From positions 496,001 to 560,000 of the forward strand of contig NZ_JACFTD010000002.1 of the NCBI RefSeq assembly GCF_014282005.1: DNA of 64,000 nucleotides. The letters are read 5' to 3'. Each line of letters begins with the position of its first letter. Position 1 is the first letter of the stretch. Positions 43,035 to 54,221 of the stretch are shown here, one piece after another. The stretch comes from Sporosarcina sp. BP05 (GTDB lineage Bacteria; Bacillota; Bacilli; Bacillales_A; Planococcaceae). Both the position numbers and the translations under genes were made by a program. The notes under the pieces were generated by a model that was not told the origin of the DNA, ran no database searches, and saw only the letters and a list, made by a program, of their open reading frames with translations.

Positions 43035-43960
43035 TAGAGATAAAAGGACTTACAAAAAAGTATGGTCAATTCAAAGCGCTTGATAATTTGAATTTGACGT
43101 TAAGTGAAGGAACAGTTTTCGGATTTGTTGGTGCGAACGGAGCTGGGAAATCGACGACATTCCTCATTCTTGCGACCTTATTGCAACCGACGGCGGGTGA
43201 TGTCTTGATCGACGGAGTGAATATCCGGAAGAATCCGGAAGCCGTGCGAAAAATGATTGGTTATATGCCAGACTTTTTTGGCGTCTATGATCAGCTGAAG
43301 GCGGATGAGTATCTAGACTTTTACGGTGCGAGCTATGGCATTCCAGAAGCAGAGCGGCAAAAGCTTATTCCGCAATTGCTGGAACTCGTGAATCTGTCAC
43401 ATAAGCGTCATGCGTACGTAGACCTTTTATCGCGGGGAATGAAGCAGCGACTTTGCTTGGCGCGCAGTCTTATCCATGATCCTAAAGTACTTATTCTTGA
43501 CGAACCTGCATCTGGACTTGATCCTCGTGCACGTGTTGAAATGAGAGACATCCTAAAAACGTTAAAAAACATGGGCAAGACAATTTTAATTTCGTCGCAT
43601 ATTTTGCCTGAACTAGCGGAAATGTGTGATGAAATCGGGGTAATAGATAATGGTCGTCTCATCGCGCATGGCTCTGTTGCTGAAATTCAGGATAAACTGC
43701 GAGGAGAAAGGGTTATTACGGTCCGATTGGTTGGACAGCTTGACAGCGCAATCGCATTTTTCGAAGAAGATCCGTACGTGTTGAATATCGAAAAGTTGGA
43801 TGCTGATGATGGCATCAGATTTTCATATAAAGGAACAGAAGAAGACCAAATCATTTTGTTGAAGCGAGCTATCATGAATAATATTCCAATCCTCTCATTC
43901 ATGGAACATGTGACCAATCTGGAGGATGTGTTCATGGAAATAACGAAAGGAGCCGATTAA
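43031..43960 (+). CDS. ABC transporter ATP-binding protein (ABC-2 type)
   Basis: 309 residues. Walker A G-A-N-G-A-G-K-S-T (about 38-46), signature L-S-R-G-M-K-Q-R, Walker B V-L-I-L-D-E-P, H-loop S-S-H-I-L. The first G of the canonical LSGGQ is Arg here, as in many DrrA/CcmA-like ATPases. The start overlaps the previous stop (ATGA) and the permease follows after one base. Together they are an exporter or membrane-organising ABC unit without binding protein, of the Gld/Nos/Nat kind. Confidence 0.92.
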   Translation: MIEIKGLTKKYGQFKALDNLNLTLSEGTVFGFVGANGAGKSTTFLILATLLQPTAGDVLIDGVNIRKNPEAVRKMIGYMPDFFGVYDQLKADEYLDFYGASYGIPEAERQKLIPQLLELVNLSHKRHAYVDLLSRGMKQRLCLARSLIHDPKVLILDEPASGLDPRARVEMRDILKTLKNMGKTILISSHILPELAEMCDEIGVIDNGRLIAHGSVAEIQDKLRGERVITVRLVGQLDSAIAFFEEDPYVLNIEKLDADDGIRFSYKGTEEDQIILLKRAIMNNIPILSFMEHVTNLEDVFMEITKGAD

Positions 43961-43961
43961 T

Positions 43962-44813
43962 ATGAAGATGAATTTCAATAATCCGGTCCTCTTTAAAGAA
44001 TTAAAATTAAGGTTCCGCTCACCAAAAAGTTTCATAGGTATCCTATTCTACTTGATAGCGATGTGTATTTTTGTTTTTGGTTTTATCTTTGCGACAATGA
44101 CGATGTCAGGGACGTCTTATTTCAGACCTAGTGAAAGTTTCATCTTGTTCGGACTGTTAGCATTTATCCAATTAGGACTTGTGTTATTCATTACACCGGG
44201 TTTGACGGCTGGAGCAATTAGCTCGGAAAGAGAAAAACAAACGCTGTCAATTTTATTGACGACATCACAAAGTTCATTTCAAATCATTACAGGAAAGTTG
44301 TCGTCATCAATTGCATTCCTGTTGCTGCTTATTGTGGCGGGACTACCGATCTATAGCCTAGTATTCTTATTCGGCGGTATTTCTCCCCTGGACTTTGTTA
44401 AAGTGTTCTTCTTCTTATTTGTTACGCTTCTTGCAATAGGCAGTGTGGGTGTTATGTTCTCTACACTCATTCGCCGGACGATTGTTTCGATGATAGCCAC
44501 GTATGGAACAATGCTGTTCCTATCGGTTGTCACCGGGTTTATATTCTTGATTGTACTGCAAATGACAGCGTTCAATCACATGGGAACAGGTACACCGTCA
44601 CCTTCAATGCTTGGGCATATTATTGCCTCAATTAATCCAGCAATCCTCTTCGCATCATTACTTTCGCAGGGAATGGGGGATAGTATTTCGGAAATGACAC
44701 AAGTGAAATTCCCGATTTGGATTGGCTATCTTATTTTCTATTTGTCACTTACGGTTATTTCACTATTTATAGCAGTAAAGAAGCTGCGTGTTAATATGAA
44801 ACGTTCAAAATAA
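43962..44813 (+). CDS. ABC-2 type transporter permease
   Basis: 283 residues, six helices, with N-terminal N-P-V-L-F-K-E-L-K-L-R-F-R as in GldF/NosY-like permeases and the T-A-G-A-I-S-S-E-R-E-K-Q-T-L motif after TM2 that contacts the ATPase. One base separates it from the ATPase gene. The transported substrate is unknown, and in such operons the ABC unit may move a protein or remodel membrane rather than carry solute. Confidence 0.88.
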   Translation: MKMNFNNPVLFKELKLRFRSPKSFIGILFYLIAMCIFVFGFIFATMTMSGTSYFRPSESFILFGLLAFIQLGLVLFITPGLTAGAISSEREKQTLSILLTTSQSSFQIITGKLSSSIAFLLLLIVAGLPIYSLVFLFGGISPLDFVKVFFFLFVTLLAIGSVGVMFSTLIRRTIVSMIATYGTMLFLSVVTGFIFLIVLQMTAFNHMGTGTPSPSMLGHIIASINPAILFASLLSQGMGDSISEMTQVKFPIWIGYLIFYLSLTVISLFIAVKKLRVNMKRSK

Positions 44814-44828
44814 TAGGGAGATGGGCAA

Positions 44829-46289
<1,461 letters not shown>

Positions 46290-46310
46290 AGACAGAATGG
46301 GAGTGTATAT

Positions 46311-47306
46311 ATGCCATTTACACCAGAGCAGTTTGAAGAAATGAGTGGAAAACTAGGGTTAGTTAAGGAGGAAATCGGAAAATTTATCGTTGGCCAACAG
46401 GAAGCGGTCGAGTTTTCTCTCTATTCGATATTGGCAGATGGGCACGCACTGTTGGAAGGGCTGCCCGGTCTTGGAAAGACAATGCTCATTCGAACGATTT
46501 CAGAAGTGCTCGATTTGTCATTTTCAAGGATTCAATTTACGCCTGATTTAATGCCTGCTGACATAACGGGGACAAGCATCTTGGAACGCAATGAAGAAGG
46601 GATGCAGCGCTTCACTTTTAAAGAAGGACCGATTTTTAGCCAGATGGTATTAGCGGATGAAATTAACCGAGCTACGCCGAAAACGCAAAGTGCCTTGCTT
46701 GAAGCGATGGGTGAGAAAACAGTAACAGTACTAGGGGAGACACGACAAATGGCACGTCCGTTTTTCGTTCTTGCAACGCAGAACCCGATTGAAATGGAAG
46801 GTACTTATCCATTGCCAGAAGCGCAGATGGACCGTTTTCTTTGTAAAATAATTTTGCCGTATCCATCGAAATCTGAACTGAAGGAAATAATTCTGCGCAC
46901 AACGGGACCACAACATATCGATATTCAAAAAGTAATGGATGCAGAAGAAATCGTCATGGCGCAAGAAATGGCCAAAGAAGTTGTTATTGCGGATGAAATG
47001 ATTAATTACGCGGTCGATCTTGTTTCAGCAACCCACAACCACAGCGGTTCTTCGGATGACTGGACAAAATATGTCCAGTACGGAAGCGGACCACGGGGAC
47101 TTCAGTCTATTATCAGACTCGCTAAAGCGCGTGCGCTTGTGTCGGGGCGCTATCATGTATCCATTGCGGATATTAAAACAGTTGCTAAACCTGCACTGCG
47201 TCATCGCATTCTCATCAACTATGAAGGGGAAGCAGAGGGCGTTGACGTTGATGGTTTGATTGTTAAGTTGCTTGAAGAAGTACGGCAAGGAGCATCGGTG
47301 CAATGA
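46311..47306 (+). CDS. MoxR family AAA+ ATPase
   Basis: 331 residues. Walker A G-L-P-G-L-G-K-T (about 54-61), Walker B L-A-D-E-I-N, sensor 1 A-T-Q-N-P and the lid with G-P-R-G-L-Q as sensor 2. MoxR ATPases act as chaperones on von Willebrand A proteins, for example in metal insertion or complex maturation. It overlaps the DUF58 gene by 4 bp, the classic MoxR-DUF58 pairing. Confidence 0.95.
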   Translation: MPFTPEQFEEMSGKLGLVKEEIGKFIVGQQEAVEFSLYSILADGHALLEGLPGLGKTMLIRTISEVLDLSFSRIQFTPDLMPADITGTSILERNEEGMQRFTFKEGPIFSQMVLADEINRATPKTQSALLEAMGEKTVTVLGETRQMARPFFVLATQNPIEMEGTYPLPEAQMDRFLCKIILPYPSKSELKEIILRTTGPQHIDIQKVMDAEEIVMAQEMAKEVVIADEMINYAVDLVSATHNHSGSSDDWTKYVQYGSGPRGLQSIIRLAKARALVSGRYHVSIADIKTVAKPALRHRILINYEGEAEGVDVDGLIVKLLEEVRQGASVQ

Positions 47307-48175
47307 ACGGTGAACTGTTTCCTAACGGGTTAGCGAAGAGGCTTGGCGCATTATCGATTCTATCTCGGTCAGGCCGTCTCGGGCATCATAAAGGGACACA
47401 TCGTTCAAGAAAGACGGGTTCCTCCCTTGATTTCTCCGATTTCAGAGAATACCATCCGGGTGATGATTTGCGCCATATCGATTGGAATGTTTATGCCCGA
47501 ACAGATAAACCTTATATTAAGCAGTTCCTAGATGAACAAGAGATGCGCATTCATATTTTACTGGACCCGACGAAGTCCATGGGGGCAGACGGAAAATGGA
47601 ATTATGCCCGTCAACTGGCAATAGCGCTTGGGCAATTAGCACTTAAGAGCGGAGATACCCTGTCGTTTTCCACTTGGACTGATGGGCAGGATTACTTTTT
47701 TAGAAAGAAAGGCACCGCGCATCGTGCTTCTGTGACGAAATTCATCACGGCGATTGACGCTCCAGGGTCAACAGAAAATTTCACTGACCGAGCACTTGCG
47801 TCTATTCCAAAAGCAGTAACGGTGTTGTTCATCCTGACAGATGGACTTGAAGAGGTCGGAAAGTGGGAACATCTATTTCGCCGTCTGCCTGGGATTTGCG
47901 GTGACGTACGTGTTGTAACGATTCACTCAAAAGCGGAGGAAGAACCTAATTACGAGGGAGATATCCGATTTGTCGACATCGAAAGCGGTGACGGAATTGA
48001 AGTGACTATGACGAGGCGTGCGGTCCAAGATTACCTGGAAAAGAAATCAATACATGAAGCACAAATGACAGCGCTAGCCCGCAAATTTGGTATTCAACTC
48101 ATTCGTGCAGAAGTTGCTGAAGGTGTCATGGAAACCGTAACAAAAAAAATGCGGCACGCAGGATGGGTGCGATAG
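47303..48175 (+). CDS. DUF58 domain protein
   Basis: 290 residues. The DUF58 hallmark F-R-E-Y-H-P-G-D-D-L-R-H-I-D-W-N-V-Y-A-R is at about residues 47-66. The domain is a degenerate VWA fold whose metal site reads D-P-T-K-S. This member lacks the usual N-terminal membrane helices and is probably cytoplasmic. It is the likely client or partner of the MoxR ATPase, with which it is translationally coupled. Confidence 0.92.
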   Translation: MNGELFPNGLAKRLGALSILSRSGRLGHHKGTHRSRKTGSSLDFSDFREYHPGDDLRHIDWNVYARTDKPYIKQFLDEQEMRIHILLDPTKSMGADGKWNYARQLAIALGQLALKSGDTLSFSTWTDGQDYFFRKKGTAHRASVTKFITAIDAPGSTENFTDRALASIPKAVTVLFILTDGLEEVGKWEHLFRRLPGICGDVRVVTIHSKAEEEPNYEGDIRFVDIESGDGIEVTMTRRAVQDYLEKKSIHEAQMTALARKFGIQLIRAEVAEGVMETVTKKMRHAGWVR

Positions 48176-48189
48176 ATGGAGGCGGCTAA

Positions 48190-49953
48190 GTGGGATTTGA
48201 TAAGTTAGTGAATGGATGGACGGTGGTTTTTCCTATGGCCGTCCTTCTCTATTACTTTTTCCGAAAACGCTACGAAACGACAACAATATCATCAACATTA
48301 TTTTGGGAACAATCGATGCGGGAAACACGGGTGTCTCCTTACTTGAAAAACTTGCAGCGGAATGCCCTGTTTTATCTGCAAATGGCGGCACTTCTGCTAC
48401 TTGTATTTATTTTAGTAGGGCCTTATCTTACTAAAGAAGAGGCGGTCGGTGGTCATACTATTCTTATAGTGGACACGTCTGCGACTATGCTTGCTAGCAA
48501 TGAAGGAACTACATTATTTGCGCGCAATCAGGAAGCGATGAAGGAACTTGTCGCGAGTCGCCTGGGAGAACCAATCACAATTATGACAACTGGGAAAGAG
48601 CCCATTATAGTTATACGGGAAGAAACAGACGGTGATGCAATCACGGCCGCTATCGACAAATTAGCCGTTACATATGAACATGAATATATGGAACGGGCAA
48701 TTGAGTTCGCAAAGTCAATCACTGCAACAGATGGTGCTGCTATTCATATTTATACGGATTCACTAGACCAAGCAACTTTTTCTGAAGGAGAAAGCGCCAT
48801 CGCATGGACGATTCATGGTGATGAATTACCTAAAGTCAATGTATCCATCGATCAATTCGGTGCTGTCAAAACGCCTGAAGGAACGGAAGCCATTATCAGG
48901 ATTACCAATGATTCCACTGATGCTAAAATCGGAGCCGTACATATTAAGGATCTACAAACCGGTAACTCATTGAAAGTCGAAACCTTTTCTATTGAAGGCA
49001 AGGAAGAAGTACTTTTATCGTTCAAGGAGTTACCTGAAAGTAAATTATTACGTGCCGAAATCGTTGTAGAGGACGACTATGAAGCCGATAATACGGCCTA
49101 CGTTTTATTAGGTAATGAGACGGGGGAGGCCGTTGTCGACGGGCAATTGCATGAGTTGGTAAAGAGAGCATTTGAAGCTGTGGGATTAACCGTTACAACT
49201 GGTTCCACGAATGAAATGCTAGCCGCACAGGACGGATCCATTATTGTGACAAACGATGTGTCATTCCTTAAAAAGGGAACGAAGCCGGTGGTGATTATTG
49301 GAAGGGATGATAAATCCACTGAACCAGTTGCAGGCGCTGTTAGAAATACCTCAGATCCACTGTTTACGATTGCAGATATAAGTGAGGTCTACGTAAGTGC
49401 CTTGTATCCGCCGTTTAAATCGTATACGACAATCGCGACTGTGGGCGATAAACCGTTCATTCAAAAATCCAAGCGTGGCGACATTGTCATACTTGCTGAT
49501 ATTGAACTGACCGACTGGCCACTTCATCCGTCTTTCCCGTTATTTGTTTGGAGTTCCGCTGAATTATTGCGTTCTGAAACAGATTCTTTAGGGTTATTTG
49601 TGCCTAATGAACGCAAAGCAGTTCTTTCAGGTGGAACAGAGAATGGACTGGAAATCTATACGATAGATGATGAATATGTAACGACAATTGCGGATGGTTC
49701 GAGTTTCATCGCGCCAGCACGTCCGGGTATTTACAAAGCGCTGGACGGAGGAGTCGAAAAGATGTTTGCTGTTCAGCTTGAGCGGTCAGAAAAAGAGCTA
49801 GATCAGGGTTCATCATATAAAATCGGGCGCACGGAAAATGGGAAAGGGAATGAAGAGGGGAAAAATAGGATTGGCTGGTTATTCCTTGTGCCACTTTTGC
49901 TTCTTCTACTAATTGAATGGGAGGTGCAAAGAAGACGTGGATATCCGAATTGA
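48190..49953 (+). CDS. BatA-like membrane protein with VWA domain
   Basis: 587 residues, GTG 48190 behind GGAGGCGG. The BatA/TIGR02226-type N-terminus has two helices (about 8-22 and 57-78), then a VWA domain with metal-site D-T-S-A-T (DxSxS with Thr in the last place), an Ig-like middle, and a C-terminal helix (about 560-580) with a basic tail. The domain lies outside the membrane between the helices. The changed MIDAS residue may still bind metal. It overlaps the next gene by 17 bp. Confidence 0.85.
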   Translation: MGFDKLVNGWTVVFPMAVLLYYFFRKRYETTTISSTLFWEQSMRETRVSPYLKNLQRNALFYLQMAALLLLVFILVGPYLTKEEAVGGHTILIVDTSATMLASNEGTTLFARNQEAMKELVASRLGEPITIMTTGKEPIIVIREETDGDAITAAIDKLAVTYEHEYMERAIEFAKSITATDGAAIHIYTDSLDQATFSEGESAIAWTIHGDELPKVNVSIDQFGAVKTPEGTEAIIRITNDSTDAKIGAVHIKDLQTGNSLKVETFSIEGKEEVLLSFKELPESKLLRAEIVVEDDYEADNTAYVLLGNETGEAVVDGQLHELVKRAFEAVGLTVTTGSTNEMLAAQDGSIIVTNDVSFLKKGTKPVVIIGRDDKSTEPVAGAVRNTSDPLFTIADISEVYVSALYPPFKSYTTIATVGDKPFIQKSKRGDIVILADIELTDWPLHPSFPLFVWSSAELLRSETDSLGLFVPNERKAVLSGGTENGLEIYTIDDEYVTTIADGSSFIAPARPGIYKALDGGVEKMFAVQLERSEKELDQGSSYKIGRTENGKGNEEGKNRIGWLFLVPLLLLLLIEWEVQRRRGYPN

Positions 49954-52534
49954 TCAGCCATTATGGCTATTATTATTCATCCCAATCGCTCTCTATATGG
50001 CGTATACATGGAAATCATCGGGCATGCGGCTTGTTGGAAAAGGGACCATTCTCTTTATCTTGAGATGTACTGCAATTGCTGCTCTCATTTTTGCACTGGC
50101 AAATCCTTTTGTGACGCTGCGTGCAGATAAAGAACAAATATTGTTTGTCGTGGACCGCTCTGTATCTATTGAAAGTGCCGGGAACATGGCGGATAAATGG
50201 ATTACAGAAAGTTTGAAAGGCCGTCAAGAGAATCAGTCAGTTGGACTGTATTCATTCGCAGAGACGTTCCGAACAGATTTACAGCTGACGGATGCAGACG
50301 TAGCACTTCCGGTAATAGGACAGATGGAACCGAAAGATGCAACCGACATTGCGAAAGCGATTGACCTTGCTGCTGCAGTGGCTAAAAATGATAGTGCGAC
50401 ACGGATTGTGTTACTGTCTGATGGTTTGGAAACGGTGGGCAAGGTCGAAGAGTTATTGCCTAAATATAATGAAGACCGTGTGATCATTGACACTGTTTTA
50501 CTAGAACGACCAGGCAGTGCAGACGCCTCAATTACGATTTTTGATACGCCACTAACTGCTTATGAAGGAGAGAAGCAGCTGCTACAAGTTGAAGTGGAAT
50601 CATCTACTCGAACTACTGGTGAACTGCTCATTTATCAAAATGATAAGGAAATCATCAAAGAACCGGTGACACTTGAGCCTGGTAAAAACACTTTTTCATT
50701 CCGTACATCGGCAACCGGAAGCGGACTGCTGAAATACGAAGCCAAACTCCTTGTATCGGATGATAGCTTTTTAGAAAACAACCGAATGCTGTCCGTCACG
50801 ATGATGGAGCGTTCCCCACGTGTTCTTATTGTACAGACGAGCCGAAATCCATCAATCATCCCAGCACTGCTGGATAAAAATGCGATGACTGTAGATGTTG
50901 TCGATGCGGAACAATTACCGGAAACGCTGTCGGGTTATCTAGGCTACGGCGCAATCATTTTTGATAATGTGCCAGGGCATGTGGTTGGTGAAGATAAGAT
51001 GACGATCATTGAACAGGCAGTAAAGAACTTTGGTACAGGCTTCATGATGGTCGGAGGAGATGAAAGTTTCGGGCTTGGCGGTTATTTCAAGTCTCCAATC
51101 GAACGGCTTCTACCAGTCGAGATGGAAGTGAAAGGAAAAGAATCGCTCCCTTCGCTCGGTCTAATGATTGTTATGGACAGATCGGGAAGTATGTCTGGTT
51201 CGAAAATCATCTTGGCAAGAGAAGCGGCTGCCCGTTCGGTTGAGCTTCTACGTGATGATGACACATTTGGTTTCACTGCATTTGACGATCAAGTATGGGA
51301 AGTCATTCCAATCGGTAAGCTTGGAGATAAGAAGGAAGCAGTCGAACAAATCCTCTCTGTACCAGCTGGCGGGGGGACGGATATTTTTCCAGGCATGCAA
51401 AAAGCATATGATGATCTTGCGGATTTGAAACTGCAAAGGAAGCATATTATTTTGATGACAGATGGCCAATCACCGATGCCTTCGGATTATGAAGATGTGA
51501 TTGCGGAAGGTCGAAAAAATAATATTACGATGTCGACGGTTGCTATCGGTTCAGATGCGGACTGGTCGCTATTAGAAGATCTTGCGGAAAATGGTGGCGG
51601 AAGGTTTTACGACGTAGTCGATGAGTCGACAGTACCTGCAATACTGGCTAGAGAAACGTCGATGATGACGCGGACATATATCGAGGATAATCCGTTTTAT
51701 ATGACGCTGGGTGGTATTCCTGAATGGACGTCTTTGTTTAGTGAAGGGGTTCCGCAAATGAATGCCTATATTGCGACGACTGCGAAGACTACAGCAACGA
51801 TTGCGGGGCTTAGTCATAAAGATGACCCTGTCATTGCTGAATGGATGTATGGTCTTGGCAGGACAGTTGCATTCACATCTGATTCAACAGGGAAATGGAC
51901 GGGGGACTTAGCAAGATGGGGCGGCTACCCAGCGTTTTGGAATACCGCGGTGGCACGATTACTGCCGTCTTATGAGGAAGTCCCTTATATTATCACGCAC
52001 GATAGAGGCGGCACCTATACGGTGACAGACAGTTCTCGTAAGGCAGCATTCCTCGACATAGCCGTCGTCGATGAAGCGGGGAAAGAAGTGCCATTTACCT
52101 CAGAGCCACTTGCTCCCGGTAAAGTACGTGTAACTGTTGATGCCAAACCGGGTCTTGTATTTTTCGGTGTATCGGATGATAAAGGCGGATTGTTCGAAGC
52201 CGGTCTGTCGGTGCCGTATAGCGATGAATATAAACCGACAGCTCCGAACCTAGCACTGATGACTAAAATTGCCGAACGAACAGGTGGAAAAGTGTTGGAA
52301 GCACCGACAGAAGCATTCCGCGATCATCCTTTTAAAAGTGGCGAAAAGATCCGAATTGCAGAATGGCTAATTTTAGCATCGATGATTTTGTTCTTTATCG
52401 ATATCACATTGCGCCGTTTTGGTATGTTTAAAGGGCTTACGAAGAAACGTCTGGTACGTGAACAAGCTGTCAAGGAGACATCGACAGCGGGGGAAAGTAT
52501 TTCTGAATTATTGAAGGCGAAGAAGAGGCGATGA
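49937..52534 (+). CDS. Double-VWA, amidotransferase-like membrane protein
   Basis: GTG 49937, eleven bases after GGGAGGT, is preferred over TTG 49913, which lies before that site. 865 residues: two N-terminal helices, a first VWA domain (V-D-R-S-V-S), an Ig-like part, a class-I-amidotransferase-like region (F-M-M-V-G-G-D-E-S-F-G-L-G-G), a second VWA domain with a full MIDAS (M-D-R-S-G-S-M-S-G, later G-G-G-T-D and L-M-T-D-G-Q), and a C-terminal helix (about 818-835) with a basic tail. It resembles the large surface VWA proteins of MoxR operons. Last gene of the operon. Confidence 0.88.
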   Translation: MDIRIDQPLWLLLFIPIALYMAYTWKSSGMRLVGKGTILFILRCTAIAALIFALANPFVTLRADKEQILFVVDRSVSIESAGNMADKWITESLKGRQENQSVGLYSFAETFRTDLQLTDADVALPVIGQMEPKDATDIAKAIDLAAAVAKNDSATRIVLLSDGLETVGKVEELLPKYNEDRVIIDTVLLERPGSADASITIFDTPLTAYEGEKQLLQVEVESSTRTTGELLIYQNDKEIIKEPVTLEPGKNTFSFRTSATGSGLLKYEAKLLVSDDSFLENNRMLSVTMMERSPRVLIVQTSRNPSIIPALLDKNAMTVDVVDAEQLPETLSGYLGYGAIIFDNVPGHVVGEDKMTIIEQAVKNFGTGFMMVGGDESFGLGGYFKSPIERLLPVEMEVKGKESLPSLGLMIVMDRSGSMSGSKIILAREAAARSVELLRDDDTFGFTAFDDQVWEVIPIGKLGDKKEAVEQILSVPAGGGTDIFPGMQKAYDDLADLKLQRKHIILMTDGQSPMPSDYEDVIAEGRKNNITMSTVAIGSDADWSLLEDLAENGGGRFYDVVDESTVPAILARETSMMTRTYIEDNPFYMTLGGIPEWTSLFSEGVPQMNAYIATTAKTTATIAGLSHKDDPVIAEWMYGLGRTVAFTSDSTGKWTGDLARWGGYPAFWNTAVARLLPSYEEVPYIITHDRGGTYTVTDSSRKAAFLDIAVVDEAGKEVPFTSEPLAPGKVRVTVDAKPGLVFFGVSDDKGGLFEAGLSVPYSDEYKPTAPNLALMTKIAERTGGKVLEAPTEAFRDHPFKSGEKIRIAEWLILASMILFFIDITLRRFGMFKGLTKKRLVREQAVKETSTAGESISELLKAKKRR

Positions 52535-52552
52535 TTTAATAGATTTCATCCG

Positions 52553-52602
52553 AAAAAGCGCTATCACACTGGAAGTTTTCCCGTGTGATAGCGCTTTTAT
52601 TA
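52553..52602. terminator. Bidirectional terminator between the VWA operon and the MFS gene
   Basis: AAAAGCGCTATCACAC / GTGTGATAGCGCTTTT arms of 16 bp. Confidence 0.9.
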
Positions 52603-52605
52603 TCA

Positions 52606-53799
52606 TCATAAACTTGATAGCAAATCCCCGTTCCGTTTTGCCCAATAAGATGCAATGGTGAAACAGATGAGTAGGATAACAGTACCAATAATATATGGAT
52701 AGATGATATTGATATCGAACAAGATGCCGGCAAGTGCCGGTCCAATCATATTTCCAAGACTCATGTAGGCAGTCATCATGCCTGCTGCAAAACCTTGTTC
52801 TTCACCGGCAAGTTTCGAAACGAGTGTGTTGACGGCTGGTCGCAGAAGGGATGTTGCAGTGAAGAAGATTGTTGCCACGAAAAGAATCATAAAGAAGGAG
52901 TTAACGAATATAATACCAATCATTGCAAAAGCTGCGATGACAAGATTCACCTGAATAACGCGCATTTCTCCAAAACGCTTGAACAATTTGTTGATGACAA
53001 ATGTCTGAGCAATAACTCCAACAAATCCTCCAACTGTAATAATGACAGCGATTTGAGCGGGTGTATAGCCATATTTATGGTCTACGTAAAGAGAAATTGT
53101 AGATTGGAAATTAGCCAAACCGAATGAAAAGACAAACATAACAATTAGCATGACAAAGTAAGGAGTTGTCGCTGAGCGTTTCATCTGCTTGAAAAGATTT
53201 TCCCTTTTATTCTTACTCCCAGGTTCGCCTGTGCTTCGCGGTGTCGGATTCGGTAATGCAAAAATGGAAATAAGCGCTGCCGTTAGGGCTGCAATTGTTG
53301 CAATGTAAAAAGGGAACTGTAGGCTAACTTTTGAAAGGAATCCGCCGATTGCAGGTCCAATCATGAATCCTAGGGACATGGAAGCACCTAGCAGACCCAT
53401 GCCTCTTCCTCTGTTTTCATAAGTTGTAATATCGGCAACGAATGCCATCATAGGCGGTACGATAAATGCAGAGCCAAGACCAGAAAAGAAACGTGAGGCA
53501 TAAAGCATCCATAATTCGGTGGATAGTCCGAATGCAAGTTGTGATAGACCAAAAATGATTAATCCTATAATAATTAACTTTTTACGACCATGTTTATCGG
53601 ATAAATCGCCGGCAATCGGAGAAAAGATAAATTGTGCAAATGAGAACATGGCAATTAGAAAGCCGAGAGCCTGACCAGCAACGCCAAACGTGCCCAGGTA
53701 TTCAGGCATAATTGGAATGATAAGACCGATGCCAGCCATGGCGATGAACATATTGAACATTAAAACGTATAAGGCGAAATTGTTAGATTTGACTGCCAT
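52606..53799 (-). CDS. MFS multidrug exporter, NorA/Bmr-like (DHA1, 12 TM)
   Basis: 397 residues, 12 helices. The MFS loop motif G-D-L-S-D-K-H-G-R-K-K lies between TM2 and TM3, and motif C of drug antiporters G-F-M-I-G-P-A-I-G-G-F in TM5. The sequence resembles Bmr/Blt/NorA along its length, including G-Y-T-P-A-Q-I-A and the conserved E-Q-G-F-A-A-G. It is expected to expel hydrophobic cations and fluoroquinolones by proton antiport. An inverted repeat upstream may bind a regulator. It converges with the VWA operon. Confidence 0.9.
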   Translation of the reverse strand: MAVKSNNFALYVLMFNMFIAMAGIGLIIPIMPEYLGTFGVAGQALGFLIAMFSFAQFIFSPIAGDLSDKHGRKKLIIIGLIIFGLSQLAFGLSTELWMLYASRFFSGLGSAFIVPPMMAFVADITTYENRGRGMGLLGASMSLGFMIGPAIGGFLSKVSLQFPFYIATIAALTAALISIFALPNPTPRSTGEPGSKNKRENLFKQMKRSATTPYFVMLIVMFVFSFGLANFQSTISLYVDHKYGYTPAQIAVIITVGGFVGVIAQTFVINKLFKRFGEMRVIQVNLVIAAFAMIGIIFVNSFFMILFVATIFFTATSLLRPAVNTLVSKLAGEEQGFAAGMMTAYMSLGNMIGPALAGILFDINIIYPYIIGTVILLICFTIASYWAKRNGDLLSSL

Positions 53800-53844
53800 A
53801 AGTATCCCAACTTTCCAAACTGTTTCGTGTCACTAAAGTATAGT

Positions 53845-53863
53845 ACCACAATCTGTATGTGGT
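53845..53863 (-). promoter_or_regulatory. Inverted repeat in the promoter of the NorA-like gene
   Basis: ACCACA (53845-53850) and TGTGGT (53858-53863) arms with a 7-nt spacer, immediately upstream of a minus-strand TATACT -10 candidate (53842-53837). It is a candidate operator, regulator unknown. Confidence 0.45.
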
Positions 53864-53888
53864 TACCTTGTTTGCGACTTGTGTACAA

Positions 53889-53931
53889 AAAGTAAAGACG
53901 ACTTCCGCATGTGCGAAAGTCGTCTTTATAT
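53889..53931. terminator. Hairpin with terminator character
   Basis: AAAGACGACTT / AAGTCGTCTTT arms enclosing CGCA-TGTGCG, flanked by A and T runs. It lies between the NorA-like promoter and the pot operon end. The remainder of the 420-bp gap holds a repeat fragment and no gene. Confidence 0.65.
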
Positions 53932-54017
53932 TCGGCACTATTTATTTAGAATTAACTAGGTGGTATACCTCACTAGTATAACGAACAAATCTAGCGAAGG
54001 AGCGACACTAATGAAAG

Positions 54018-54090
54018 GCAGCCCAATATCGCCGCGTCCTGCGGCAAAGGCTGCACACCCGCATCCTGCAGGCGCCGGAGCAATAAGACC
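54018..54090 (-). repeat. Dispersed intergenic repeat, copy 8 (fragment, reverse orientation)
   Basis: On the minus strand: GGCGCCTGC-AGGAT-GCGGG hairpin and the 37-nt unit (54018-54054) with GCAGCC/GGCTGC outer and GCCGC/GCGGC inner stems. The leader is absent. It sits about 130 bp after potD. Confidence 0.8.
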
Positions 54091-54221
54091 TAGGAGGGAT
54101 GTAGTTCAATCCCTCCCCAGTGATTTTCTGACGTTCTTATTGCGTAAGGCCATCACCAAGCGACAAAGCGGTGTTGGAAGAGCAGTCTATTTGTTAAGTG
54201 CTGATTATATAGATCACATTC

